The translations under genes were made by a program, and so were the position numbers. The notes below the pieces were generated by a model. That model saw nothing but the letters and a program-made list of their open reading frames with translations. It searched no databases and was not told the origin of the DNA. A stretch of 64,000 nucleotides of DNA from Methanoregula formicica SMSP. Its GTDB lineage: Archaea; Halobacteriota; Methanomicrobia; Methanomicrobiales; Methanospirillaceae. Shown piece by piece: positions 18,424-26,913 of the stretch. The stretch spans positions 2,356,001 through 2,420,000 of the forward strand of contig NC_019943.1 of NCBI RefSeq assembly GCF_000327485.1, read 5' to 3'. Each line of letters begins with the position of its first letter. Position 1 is the first letter of the stretch.

Positions 18424-18948
18424 ATGATCGAATGGTTCACCATGGCAAGCTGGTCACCGTACCTTGCCGGCGCGGGGATCGGGGTCCTGATCTGGACAGT
18501 ATTTGTGCTCTCCGACCACCCGCTTGGGTGCTCAACGGGCTTCTCGAGCACGGCCGGCATGGTAGAGGCGGGGCTCTCGGGCGGGAAGACACGGGAGATG
18601 CCGTATTACCAAAAGTTCGTCCCGTGCATTGACTGGTACTGGGTGCTCATTATCGGGATTGTGATCGGAGCGTTCCTCTCGTCATTCTTGTCCGGCACGT
18701 TCGGAATCGTAGCGGTGCCCCCGTTCTTTGCTGCGGCCGTTGGGCCGGATGCGGCATTCCGGTTCGCTGCTGCACTCATCGGGGGGATCCTTGTCGGCCT
18801 TGGGGCACGCTGGGCCGGGGGCTGCACCTCCGGGCACGGCATCTCGGGAACACTCCAGCTCGCCCTCTCAAGCTGGGTTGCGGCTGCCTGCTTCTTCATC
18901 GGAGGGATCCTGGTGGCGGGGCTGCTGTTCGGGTTCCGGTTCCCGTGA
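18424..18948 (+). CDS. YeeE/YedE-family sulfur transport protein, first half
   Basis: 174 aa with four or five membrane segments. HPLGCSTGFSSTAGM and GARWAGGCTSGHGISG are the Cys-containing loops of the YeeE/YedE (TsuA) family, which moves thiosulfate or other reduced sulfur. ATG 18424 was chosen; ATG 18442 is possible. Ten bp separate it from the second half-protein. Confidence 0.87.
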   Translation: MIEWFTMASWSPYLAGAGIGVLIWTVFVLSDHPLGCSTGFSSTAGMVEAGLSGGKTREMPYYQKFVPCIDWYWVLIIGIVIGAFLSSFLSGTFGIVAVPPFFAAAVGPDAAFRFAAALIGGILVGLGARWAGGCTSGHGISGTLQLALSSWVAAACFFIGGILVAGLLFGFRFP

Positions 18949-18957
18949 GGTGGAGAG

Positions 18958-19515
18958 ATGTCCATTGAAACCATCAGGAACAACAGGAATGTCCAGGTGC
19001 TCCTCGGGCTTCTGACCGGCATCGCGTTCGGCTTCCTGCTCCAGAAAGCCGGAGTGACAAATTATGACATGATCATCGGGCAGCTCCTCCTCACGGACTT
19101 TACGGTCGTCAAGGTGATGCTCTCGGCCGTGCTCATCGGCATGATCGGAGTCTATGCCATGAAGTTGGCGAGAATTGCACACCTTCACTGCCGGAGTGGA
19201 TCAATCGGCTCAACGGTAGTCGGTGGCCTTATCTTCGGGGCCGGTTTTGCCCTGCTCGGGTACTGTCCCGGCACGGCCGCAGGTGCAGTCGGGACCGGGG
19301 CGCTGGACGCATTCTTCGGGGCCGTCGGGATAGCAATCGGGGCCGGGATCTTCGCACGCCTTTACCCGATCCTCGCGAGTACCATCCTGAACCGCGGCGC
19401 TTTCCCGGCCGAGACGGTGCCGGAACTGATCGGGATTCGACCTGTTGTGGTTGTTGCGGGCGTTGCGGTAATGATCCTTTTGCTGTTCTGGATATTCCGG
19501 GTGTACGGGATATGA
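18958..19515 (+). CDS. YeeE/YedE-family sulfur transport protein, second half
   Basis: 185 aa, about five membrane segments. GFALLGYCPGTAAGAVGTGALD is the second-half Cys motif of YeeE/YedE transporters. In many genomes both halves are fused; here two adjacent genes probably form the heteromeric transporter. A preceding AGGTGGAGAG gives a good ribosome binding site. Confidence 0.88.
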   Translation: MSIETIRNNRNVQVLLGLLTGIAFGFLLQKAGVTNYDMIIGQLLLTDFTVVKVMLSAVLIGMIGVYAMKLARIAHLHCRSGSIGSTVVGGLIFGAGFALLGYCPGTAAGAVGTGALDAFFGAVGIAIGAGIFARLYPILASTILNRGAFPAETVPELIGIRPVVVVAGVAVMILLLFWIFRVYGI

Positions 19516-20057
19516 CAAAATCAGGGAATTGCAGGAAATAGTGAGGGGGAATCGCTTTTTTCAAAGCGAAATCCTGTGAAAGAGTGTATGAACAGAGTAC
19601 CCCCGACCAGATTCCTGACAATAAGTTAGAATCTTTTACAATCCGGGACCGTGACGCGCTGTTTTACAGTCTTCCGGACCGCCCCGCCCCTACCCCTCCC
19701 CACCACGCCGAGGGGAGGGAGAGCGCATTGTTGAGCCGGTCCGCGGAGCAGGTGCGAGTGCGCCGAAGGTGCACGAAGCGTGCGGAGCGGGGCGGCGATC
19801 CACACGGCAATGAACTACTTTTTTTGTATCTCCGCAGTAATCAGATGACTGCAGAAGGGAAGTTCTTCCCGAAACAAACTGCACTCGATATTTTTACAGG
19901 GAATAAGGAACGGGTTTGCAAACGGATCCTGCTGGCGCTCTTCATCAGTGAGATGTAACCCGCACCAAAGGAATACCATGCCCTGAATTTAGCTCGCGAG
20001 ATTATGTGAGGATGGCGAGGGCGTTGTGAAACTATTCCTGGGCGGCTGGCATGAAGA
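19516..20057. other. Intergenic stretch, left edge of the accessory island
   Basis: No gene is supported. About 19733-19803 (GAGCCGGTCC..., ending GGCGGCGATC) matches in reverse complement about 23166-23236, an outer pair of the inverted-repeat system around the ardC operon. A C-rich block at 19675-19720 also resembles the complement of 23095-23155, in swapped order. Confidence 0.45.
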
Positions 20058-20405
20058 CGCTCGGTCATGTTCGTCTCCACGGGCTTGCGCCCGTTCCGCT
20101 CACATCACCTCCCTGTTCTCCGGGGTTGTCCTGTTGATAGGATGACGCCCCTGGCTTGTCGCGTTGCTCCGGCACCAGCGGCTGCTCCGGCCCGCTCCTC
20201 ACACCATGCTCCGCATCGTGTTCGTCGCTGTTGATCGGGCATATGCTGTACGTTCAGTGACTCACTCGCACGACGCACAGGGGGCTCGGACTCGCCGCTG
20301 ATGCGGCTCATTACCTTCGCGCCCCTGTCGCGGTGCTCGTTCGGGCCACTGCGGCCACGACCCACCGCCCGCTTCGCTCCTCCCGCCCTTGAAAGGGCGG
20401 GCAGT
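20058..20405 (-). repeat. Island repeat, copy 1 (inverted relative to copy 2)
   Basis: The reverse complement of this segment runs parallel to 22715-23066 with many matching blocks: GGCGGGAGGAGCGAAGCGGG, GAGCCGCATCAGCGG, ACACGATGCGGAGCATGGTG and GACAAGCCAGGGGCGTCATC. Both copies end near GAACATGACCG. They face each other across the ardC operon. Confidence 0.8.
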
Positions 20406-20693
20406 CAGATGCGATAACCACGGGGGAAGGTTTCCGGTTGGGGGTGGGTGGATGCGAGCCGAAACACGGCGACCTTCGCCGTGTCGCGCGAGCATCGGGC
20501 GGGCCCAGGAAGATCAGAGCAGCCCAACAAAACAGGCACACGGGAGCGCGGCGGGGGGCGGGAGAAGGCGAGCCGGATACGGGACCGCAGGGCGGGCCCG
20601 TCGCGCGAGCCTTCGGGGTGGGCCTACTTTTGCCAAGAAAGATAATGCCGGGCGTCGATTATGTACCAACCCGGCAGGGCTCTTTGATTGGCG
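20406..20693. other. Very GC-rich spacer with stem-loops
   Basis: GC-rich DNA with self-complementary parts such as CACGGCGA / TCGCCGTG (about 20466-20484). Open frames on both strands here have low-complexity Arg/Gly/Pro composition and no recognisable protein, so no gene is called. Confidence 0.4.
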
Positions 20694-20855
20694 TCACGGT
20701 GTCCCTGTCCGGGCCACCTTTTTCCTGTACCAGAAAATGATCCTCTTCTTCACCCGGTGCAGCCACCAGCGCAGGCTTTTCACCAGCCCAAAAATAGTTG
20801 ATCGTTTTTTCCGGTACTCCCAGAGTTTTTTACGACTGATCATGGGATACCTCAT
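20694..20855 (-). CDS. Small very basic protein, 53 aa, last gene of ardC operon
   Basis: The ATG at 20855 overlaps the preceding stop as TGATG, a translational coupling arrangement. The product is dense in Lys/Arg and aromatic residues (KKLWEYRKKRS, SLRWWLHRVKKRIIFWYRKK), suggesting nucleic-acid or membrane-surface binding. No family is recognised. It could be a chance frame, but the exact coupling supports it. Confidence 0.5.
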   Translation of the reverse strand: MRYPMISRKKLWEYRKKRSTIFGLVKSLRWWLHRVKKRIIFWYRKKVARTGTP

Positions 20856-21118
20856 CACTGAGTGGGGATCCCACTCGGCAGCGGATCGCAGGCCCACGCG
20901 ATCGCGTCCTCCCGGTGCCTCTGTTCCACCAGATTATCTAAGCCCTCCCACGCGGCCCGGGCTTTCCACGATGCGATAATCTCATCGTGCCGGTAGCGGA
21001 GATCCTGCGCTTCAGCCTGCAGCATGAATGCCCGGCGCTCTATGACGGGTATCCGGGTTTCGATGCGTTCGAGTTCTTCGAGAACCTTGATCGGCATGGC
21101 ATCATAAATCGAGGTCAT
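20855..21118 (-). CDS. Small helical protein, 87 aa, ardC operon
   Basis: The sequence is almost wholly helical and charged (IKVLEELERIETRIPVIERRAFMLQ...), likely a coiled coil. Its start overlaps the ardC stop by 4 nt (ATGA). No homolog is recognised. Position suggests it works with the ArdC-like protein. Confidence 0.65.
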   Translation of the reverse strand: MTSIYDAMPIKVLEELERIETRIPVIERRAFMLQAEAQDLRYRHDEIIASWKARAAWEGLDNLVEQRHREDAIAWACDPLPSGIPTQ

Positions 21119-22026
21119 GCCGTCACCTCTTCCGCTGCATCTGTCCCGATTGCGCCGGTGGGGACCGGGGCAGAAGCCCCGATCATGAAATCCGCTGCCT
21201 TCTCTGCCCTGCCGGCTGCATACATCACGAGATCGGCATCAGCCTTGATCGCCGTGGCCCAGTTCTGGAGGTATGCCGCCTGATTCTGAATTATCGCCGT
21301 TGAGTCGATGCCGGTGAGCGCAGCCAGGTATGCACTCCCGATCTCGGCGACCAGTTCTTCGCGCCCGTAGGTGTCGGACCCGAAGCAGACCGGATCGGTC
21401 CTCTTGAACCGGTCGAGCCGGGGCCCGGTGGAGTGGATGCACTCGTGAAACATCGTCGCATAATAGTACTCGGAGGTTCTGAACTGGCCGATCTCCGGGC
21501 AGGTGATGATATCCATCTGCGGGGAGTAGGCGGCACGGTTTCCCGCCGTAACCCGTATTGAGTGCCGGTCCGTGTAGTCCTGAATAACTGCATCGCATCC
21601 GAGAAGGTGGGCGTTCTCTTTCAGGTCCGGGAGCTTGTAGCCCTTCTCCTGATAATCAGTCTGGGCGATATTGAAAACTACAAAGGCTTTCAGGAAACGG
21701 ATTTGTTTTTTGTTCTCGGTCTCCTTGCCGTTTTCATCGGTCTTGGTGTCGGTCTTCACGGTCCGGCCTGCGTAGATAATCCCGGTCCCGTGTTCTCCGA
21801 ACTGGACCTGTAACCCTGCGGCGAGATACTGGCGATAGGTTGCCCAAAAAGGGAGAGGGTAGGAGCTGAGTCCGAGGATCAACCGGTTCAGCCCGGTGTA
21901 TGCCCTGCCGCTGAAGAGGTTACGCGGGCCGTTCTCCGTCCACGGTTTCAGCCAGGGGATCTTTCCCTCCGAGAGGGATTTTATGATCCTCTCGTTGATC
22001 TGTGCTTTTACGTCAGCGGCTTTCAT
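21115..22026 (-). CDS. ardC: ArdC-like antirestriction protein with zincin domain
   Basis: 303 aa. The N-terminal domain (residues 1-110; VKAQINERIIKSLSEGKIPWLKPW, NLFSGRAYTGLNRLIL) is the ArdC ssDNA-binding module. The C-terminal domain contains HECIH (HExxH) near residue 190 and a downstream REELVAEIGSAYLAA glutamate helix, so the zinc-metalloprotease-like site is complete. ArdC proteins protect incoming DNA against restriction during conjugation. It is the second gene of a four-gene overlapping operon and marks this as a mobile segment. Confidence 0.87.
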   Translation of the reverse strand: MKAADVKAQINERIIKSLSEGKIPWLKPWTENGPRNLFSGRAYTGLNRLILGLSSYPLPFWATYRQYLAAGLQVQFGEHGTGIIYAGRTVKTDTKTDENGKETENKKQIRFLKAFVVFNIAQTDYQEKGYKLPDLKENAHLLGCDAVIQDYTDRHSIRVTAGNRAAYSPQMDIITCPEIGQFRTSEYYYATMFHECIHSTGPRLDRFKRTDPVCFGSDTYGREELVAEIGSAYLAALTGIDSTAIIQNQAAYLQNWATAIKADADLVMYAAGRAEKAADFMIGASAPVPTGAIGTDAAEEVTA

Positions 22027-22391
22027 GCGGTCACCCCGACGGGCTGCATAGTCGAGACGTTCGCATATTTCCGCTCGCCCTTGAGCATCCCTTTTACCTG
22101 TGCGAGCGGGGCGACGTACTGCACATCGTTGATCGAGATCATCACGGCTTTACCGGACCGGGTGATCCAAGCTTTCCCGACCGGGGCCGCGTCTGCACTC
22201 TTCATTACATCCGATATATCGTAGACCGGCGCGGGCCAGTGGTCTTCGAGCCTGCAGACTTCCCCGGCGGGGATAACCGCCTGCATGGTCTTGACATCGA
22301 TACGGACCGAGCCGTTATAGAGGCGAGCCGCCCCTATGTGCTCGAACTTAACATCTGTTTTTGTGTTTGGCGTCACGGTGATTTTCACCAT
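22023..22391 (-). CDS. Unknown small protein, first gene of ardC operon
   Basis: 122 aa from ATG 22391; longer versions of the frame run into AT-rich noncoding DNA. The N-terminus MVKITVTPNTKTDVKFEHIGAAR and strand-rich text (AWITRSGKAVMISINDVQYVAPL) suggest a beta-rich fold. Unrecognised. Its stop overlaps the ardC start by ATGA. Confidence 0.65.
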   Translation of the reverse strand: MVKITVTPNTKTDVKFEHIGAARLYNGSVRIDVKTMQAVIPAGEVCRLEDHWPAPVYDISDVMKSADAAPVGKAWITRSGKAVMISINDVQYVAPLAQVKGMLKGERKYANVSTMQPVGVTA

Positions 22392-22514
22392 ACATTCATC
22401 GACGTTAGAGCATATAACTCTCCGCCGTGCGCAGGGTGAAAGTAAAAGCGGTGCGTTGTCCGATTTGAGAAATAAGGCAATTGCGCAGAATTTAATTTTT
22501 ATTTTTACGCAAGG

Positions 22515-22690
22515 CCCGCCCAGGCACACAACGCGACAGGCCGCTGATGCGTCCCGTAACCGCGCCGTGTGACCATCACCCGCCCTCTCGGTTTCCTGTT
22601 GGTACGCGATCGCCCCGGTTGGACCCGCCCGACAAAGCGAGCGACCGTCCGCTGATGCGTCCGGTAACCGTCGCTTTGTCCTCCCTCCCC
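22515..22690. repeat. Two related stem-loops sharing one loop sequence
   Basis: CACAACGCG...CGCGCCGTGTG (about 22527-22571) and ACAAAGCGA...TCGCTTTGT (about 22634-22681) are stems. Both enclose CGCTGATGCGTCC followed by GTAACCG, about 110 bp apart, while the stems differ in sequence. Compensated stems around a fixed loop point to a structural element rather than chance. Confidence 0.55.
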
Positions 22691-22714
22691 CGACATGAAA
22701 CCGACCTCCGTCCT

Positions 22715-23066
22715 ATCGCTATGACTGCCCGCCCCTGGGCGGGAGGAGCGAAGCGGGAGGTGGGTAGTGGCCCAGCGGCCCGAGGGAGCGCCGCTTCAGG
22801 GTGCGAAGGTAACGAGCCGCATCAGCGGTGAGTCCGAGCCCCTGATGCGTCGCGCGAGCGAGTCACTGAGCGTTATTCACTTGCTCAGTACACAGCGACG
22901 AACACGATGCGGAGCATGGTGTGAGGAGCGGGCCGGGGCAGCCGCTGGCGCCGGAGCATCGCGACAAGCCAGGGGCGTCATCCTACCAACAGGACAATCC
23001 GGAAAACAAGGGAGGTGATGTGAAGCGAGCCGGAGCATCAGCGAGGACGAGTGAACATGACCGACC
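22715..23066 (+). repeat. Island repeat, copy 2
   Basis: It pairs with copy 1 in inverted orientation and shares its right half with copy 3 at 37701-37876 in direct orientation. It includes a perfect 8-bp hairpin CGCATCAG / CTGATGCG (about 22817-22848). Open frames across the repeat give low-complexity text (DKPGASS..., ARTSEHDR) shared between copies, but no start signal is convincing. Confidence 0.8.
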
Positions 23067-23110
23067 GATCTCCTACCAGCCGGACACGATGGTTCCCGCC
23101 CTCGGTGTGG

Positions 23111-23151
23111 TGGGCGGGACTCCAGGGTGGGCGGGACTCCAGGGTGGGCGG
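23111..23151 (+). repeat. 17-bp tandem repeat, about 2.4 units
   Basis: The unit TGGGCGGGACTCCAGGG occurs at 23111-23127 and 23128-23144, followed by a partial third unit. It lies just after repeat copy 2. Confidence 0.75.
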
Positions 23152-23447
23152 TCCGGAGGATAATCACCCGTAGATCGCCGCCCGCGTCGCATGCTTCGCA
23201 CAGCTTCGCCGTGCTCGCACCGCTCTGCGACCGGCTCTGTACATCTAAAATTTACCATACTTCACTCCCGCCCTTGGCCTCTTGAGCTGAATAATAATAC
23301 TCTGTGGGAGGCGGGACTTAGATTTTGCTGAAGGGATGATATCTTTTTCAAAATCGAATTCCTAAACCTTTTTCGATTCAAAGACCATGATTAGTAATCG
23401 GAGGGAAATTAACGACAGAATCTAATCAGAATACCGGCATCCGGGAT

Positions 23448-26400
23448 TTGCTCAATAAACTTAAACCAAATACCTGCCTGGAAGGGCCCCTTTTTCCTGA
23501 ACCTATCCAGATTATTACTACGATACCCAAAGGTGACAAATCAATTGAGATTATCGGGGAAGGTCTTCAAACAAAATCGGTTCACCGCAGGACTCTTTCT
23601 TATGATCAATTGCCGTCTCTGATTTTTTTGGGAGAACAGGACTCATTTACCGGCGATGCCCGTAAGTTCCGTCTCGGGGTTGAGGCAATACGTCTAGGAC
23701 TTGCATACGAATACGACCCCTATTTTACCCTCTCTATTGCTCGTATCGATCCTCTCCCTCACCAGCTTGAAGCGGTGTATGATTATTTTCTGAATCTTCC
23801 CCGCATACGGTTTCTCCTGGCCGATGACCCCGGTGCTGGTAAAACCATCATGGCCGGACTTCTGATTAAAGAATTAAAAATACGGGGCCTTATAAAACGA
23901 ATTCTTTTAGTGACACCGGCAAACCTCACATTCCAATGGCAACGTGAGATGCATGAAAAATTCCGCGAATCCTTTAAAATTGTTAATGCTGAGGATCTTC
24001 GCTCGATGTATGGCCAGAATCCCTGGCAACAGTATGATCAGGCCGTGACGTCAATTTCATGGGTCTCACGCATTGAAGATGCGAATCAGAGCCTTCTGCG
24101 GAGTCATTGGGATCTCATCATCGTCGATGAAGCGCACAAGATGAGTGCTTACAATGAAGATAAAAAGACCCTCGCCTATCAATTGGGCGAACACTTGTCG
24201 GAGATGACGGATCATTTTCTGCTAATGACAGCAACGCCCCATAAGGGTGATCCTGATAATTTCCGATTGTTCCTTGAACTGCTTGACAAGGATGTGTATG
24301 GAGATATCAAGAGCCTTGAGAAAGCAATCGAGAACCGGAGTGCTCCGTTTTATCTTCGCCGTGTCAAAGAAGCTCTCGTCTCTTTCCCAGATCCAGAAAC
24401 CGGCAAAACAATCAGTCTGTTTACTAAACGAAACGTCCGGACAATCGGGTTTGAGATCAATGATGAGGAACTCGAATTTTACGATGGACTCACGCGGTTT
24501 GTCGAAGACCAGTCAATCAAGGCGGCAGCCGACAATTCTATCCGAGGTAGGGCCCTCGGGTTCACTATGGCAATGTTGCAGCGGCGGTTTGCATCCAGTA
24601 TGTACGCCGTGAGACGTAGTCTCGAACGGATGAAAGAAAAAAGGGAAATTATTCTCAAAGATCCAGAAGCGTACCGGAAGAAGCAGATAGAGAAGAGAGT
24701 CCCCGAGGATTATTACGATCTTACCGATGAAGAGCAACAAGAGGTACTTGCAGAACTGGAAAATGCTGTAATCTCGTACAATCCCGCTGATTTGCGAAGT
24801 GAGATAACCACATTGGGTCTCCTAATCGGGCAGGCCAAGGTTCTTGAGAACAAAGAGATCGAAACTAAACTTACCAAACTTCGTGAGGCAATAACCACGC
24901 AAGGGATCTTTAAAGATCCGTCAATGAAACTCCTTATCTTCACTGAGCATAAGGACACCCTTGACTATCTCGTTGAAAAGCTACGGGCCTGGGGGCTCAC
25001 CGTTACACAGATCCATGGAGGAATGAAGGTAGGTAACCGCAATGAACCCGGGACCCGCCTCTGTGCAGAGAAGGATTTCCGAGAGAATTGTCAGATTATG
25101 GTTGCGACGGAGGCAGCAGGAGAAGGTATCAATCTCCAATTCTGTTGGTTCATGGTCAATTATGATATACCATGGAATCCGGTCCGGCTTGAGCAGCGGA
25201 TGGGACGTATCCACCGGTACGGGCAAGAAAAAGATTGCCTGATCTTCAATTTTGTTGCAACCAATACACGCGAGGGGAGAGTTCTTCAAACATTGTTTGA
25301 TCGGATACGGCAGATTGAAGACGATCTTGATCCTGGCCGCACTGGGAAAATCTTCAACGTTCTCGGTGATATTTTCCCGGCGAATTCACTCGAAAAGATG
25401 CTTCGGGATATGTACTCACAGAACCTGCGTCCCGATATGATACTTGATCGGATCGTGGAGGTTGTGGATACCCAGCGGTTTAAGCATATAACCGATTCAG
25501 CACTTGAAGGATTGGCAAAACGTGAACTGAACCTGAGCGTGATTGTCGGGAAACGCGAAGAAGCAAAAGAGCGCCGGCTTGTTCCAGAGGTTATCGAGGA
25601 CTTCTTCATCCAGTCAGGAGCAGTATGCGGAGTTGTTCCCAAGGAGACTTCCCATGGTTCGCATATGTATCGGTTGGGGAAAATTCCCAGAAGCCTGCAG
25701 ATTGTGGGTGAGAGGCTGGAACCCCGGTACGGAACGCTGGGAAAAGAGTACCAGAAGATTGCCTTTAGCAAAGATATCCTGAAAAAGGATAGTACGGTCG
25801 AATGGGTGACACCCGGTCATCCGCTGTTCGAATGTGTCCGAGAGGATCTCCAGGAACAAGTCCAGAAAGATCTTCGGGAGGGGGCGGTCTATTATGATCT
25901 GAATCGCACTCTTCCTGCACTCCTCGATGTTTTCTCTGCATCCGTAAAGGATGGGTTGGGTAACAGTATTCACCAACGCCTTTTCGTTGTTGAAACGTTC
26001 CAAGGCGGTTTGATGAACATCCGTCAGCCCACTATGTTTCTGGATCTCCAGCCTGCAGAAACCGGAGCAGATGTACCAGATATCGCGATCATGCCCCAGC
26101 CTGCACAGATTGAATCCTATCTCCTCGACAATAATCTCCAGACATTCCTGAATGAAGTGAGACAGGAACGGCTGAGACAGACAGCAACCATTGAGCGACA
26201 CATCGAGATCAGCTTAAAGGAATTAATCAATCGTCAGAATACCCGGTTGATTGATCTCTTTGCGCGGCAGCAGAGTGGGGTGTCCGATTCCTTACTTCCT
26301 GCAAATATCAAGACAACGCAGGACCGTCTCGATGAGCTGAATAACCGACTTGACCGGAGAAGAAAAGAACTGGAGCAGGAACGGACATGTAGCATCGGTG

Positions 26401-26864
26401 AGATCCGGCATCTTGGCCGGGCGTGGGTGCTCCCCCATCCAGAGCGAAAATCCCCTGGCATGGTAATGATGGTCAGAGATGACGAGATAGAACGAATTGC
26501 TGTGCAAGCCGTTATACGCCAAGAGGAAGCGAGAGGCTGGAAGGTTCAGAGTGTAGAGACAGAAGACCGAGGATTCGATCTCATCTCCCGTAAGCCCCAC
26601 CCTGAAGATCCCAGCACTGCAATAGAAGTGCGGTTTATTGAAGTGAAAGGACGGGCATCGATTGGTGAGGTTGCTCTCTCATCCAATGAATACAAGACCG
26701 CCAGCCGTTTGAAAAATGATTACTGGCTCTATGTGGTATTCAATTGTGCAACAAACCCGGAGATCACTATCGTGCAGGACCCCGCCCGGCTCGGATGGCA
26801 GCCACTCGTGAAGATCGAACATTATCATATCGGAGCGGATAAAATACTGGGGGCAAAACAATGA
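23448..26864 (+). CDS. SNF2-type helicase with C-terminal DUF3883 domain
   Basis: About 1138 aa. Helicase motifs: Walker A DPGAGKT (near residue 128), DEAH in LIIVDEAHKM, TATPHKGD, and C-lobe TEAAGEGINLQF with RLEQRMGRIHRYGQ. Residues about 1045-1130 (GFDLISRKP, VRFIEVKGRA) form a DUF3883 domain with a nuclease-like E-x-K pattern. It resembles the helicases of methylation-linked phage defence. TTG 23448 is the first accepted start codon, but the frame is open from 23391 and GGAGG at 23400 points to an earlier non-standard start (ACG 23412 or TTA 23409). It probably opens the defence operon. Confidence 0.88.
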   Translation: MLNKLKPNTCLEGPLFPEPIQIITTIPKGDKSIEIIGEGLQTKSVHRRTLSYDQLPSLIFLGEQDSFTGDARKFRLGVEAIRLGLAYEYDPYFTLSIARIDPLPHQLEAVYDYFLNLPRIRFLLADDPGAGKTIMAGLLIKELKIRGLIKRILLVTPANLTFQWQREMHEKFRESFKIVNAEDLRSMYGQNPWQQYDQAVTSISWVSRIEDANQSLLRSHWDLIIVDEAHKMSAYNEDKKTLAYQLGEHLSEMTDHFLLMTATPHKGDPDNFRLFLELLDKDVYGDIKSLEKAIENRSAPFYLRRVKEALVSFPDPETGKTISLFTKRNVRTIGFEINDEELEFYDGLTRFVEDQSIKAAADNSIRGRALGFTMAMLQRRFASSMYAVRRSLERMKEKREIILKDPEAYRKKQIEKRVPEDYYDLTDEEQQEVLAELENAVISYNPADLRSEITTLGLLIGQAKVLENKEIETKLTKLREAITTQGIFKDPSMKLLIFTEHKDTLDYLVEKLRAWGLTVTQIHGGMKVGNRNEPGTRLCAEKDFRENCQIMVATEAAGEGINLQFCWFMVNYDIPWNPVRLEQRMGRIHRYGQEKDCLIFNFVATNTREGRVLQTLFDRIRQIEDDLDPGRTGKIFNVLGDIFPANSLEKMLRDMYSQNLRPDMILDRIVEVVDTQRFKHITDSALEGLAKRELNLSVIVGKREEAKERRLVPEVIEDFFIQSGAVCGVVPKETSHGSHMYRLGKIPRSLQIVGERLEPRYGTLGKEYQKIAFSKDILKKDSTVEWVTPGHPLFECVREDLQEQVQKDLREGAVYYDLNRTLPALLDVFSASVKDGLGNSIHQRLFVVETFQGGLMNIRQPTMFLDLQPAETGADVPDIAIMPQPAQIESYLLDNNLQTFLNEVRQERLRQTATIERHIEISLKELINRQNTRLIDLFARQQSGVSDSLLPANIKTTQDRLDELNNRLDRRRKELEQERTCSIGEIRHLGRAWVLPHPERKSPGMVMMVRDDEIERIAVQAVIRQEEARGWKVQSVETEDRGFDLISRKPHPEDPSTAIEVRFIEVKGRASIGEVALSSNEYKTASRLKNDYWLYVVFNCATNPEITIVQDPARLGWQPLVKIEHYHIGADKILGAKQ

Positions 26865-26913
26865 TTCTGATCAATTATTTCTCTGTAGACAATTACGACG
26901 GACAGGAATTCTC

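Noticed and set aside
19584-19958. 124-codon plus-strand frame
   Set aside because: Low-complexity, crosses the outer inverted repeat, no family resemblance.
20389-20979. 196-codon frame in the GC-rich spacer
   Set aside because: Arg/Pro/Gly-rich text with no start signal; it overlaps hairpins and the coupled 53-aa gene.
22767-23018. Frames with DKPGASS and ARTSEHDR text shared by repeat copies
   Set aside because: Shared wording follows from the DNA repeat; frames are not held open in all copies and lack ribosome sites.
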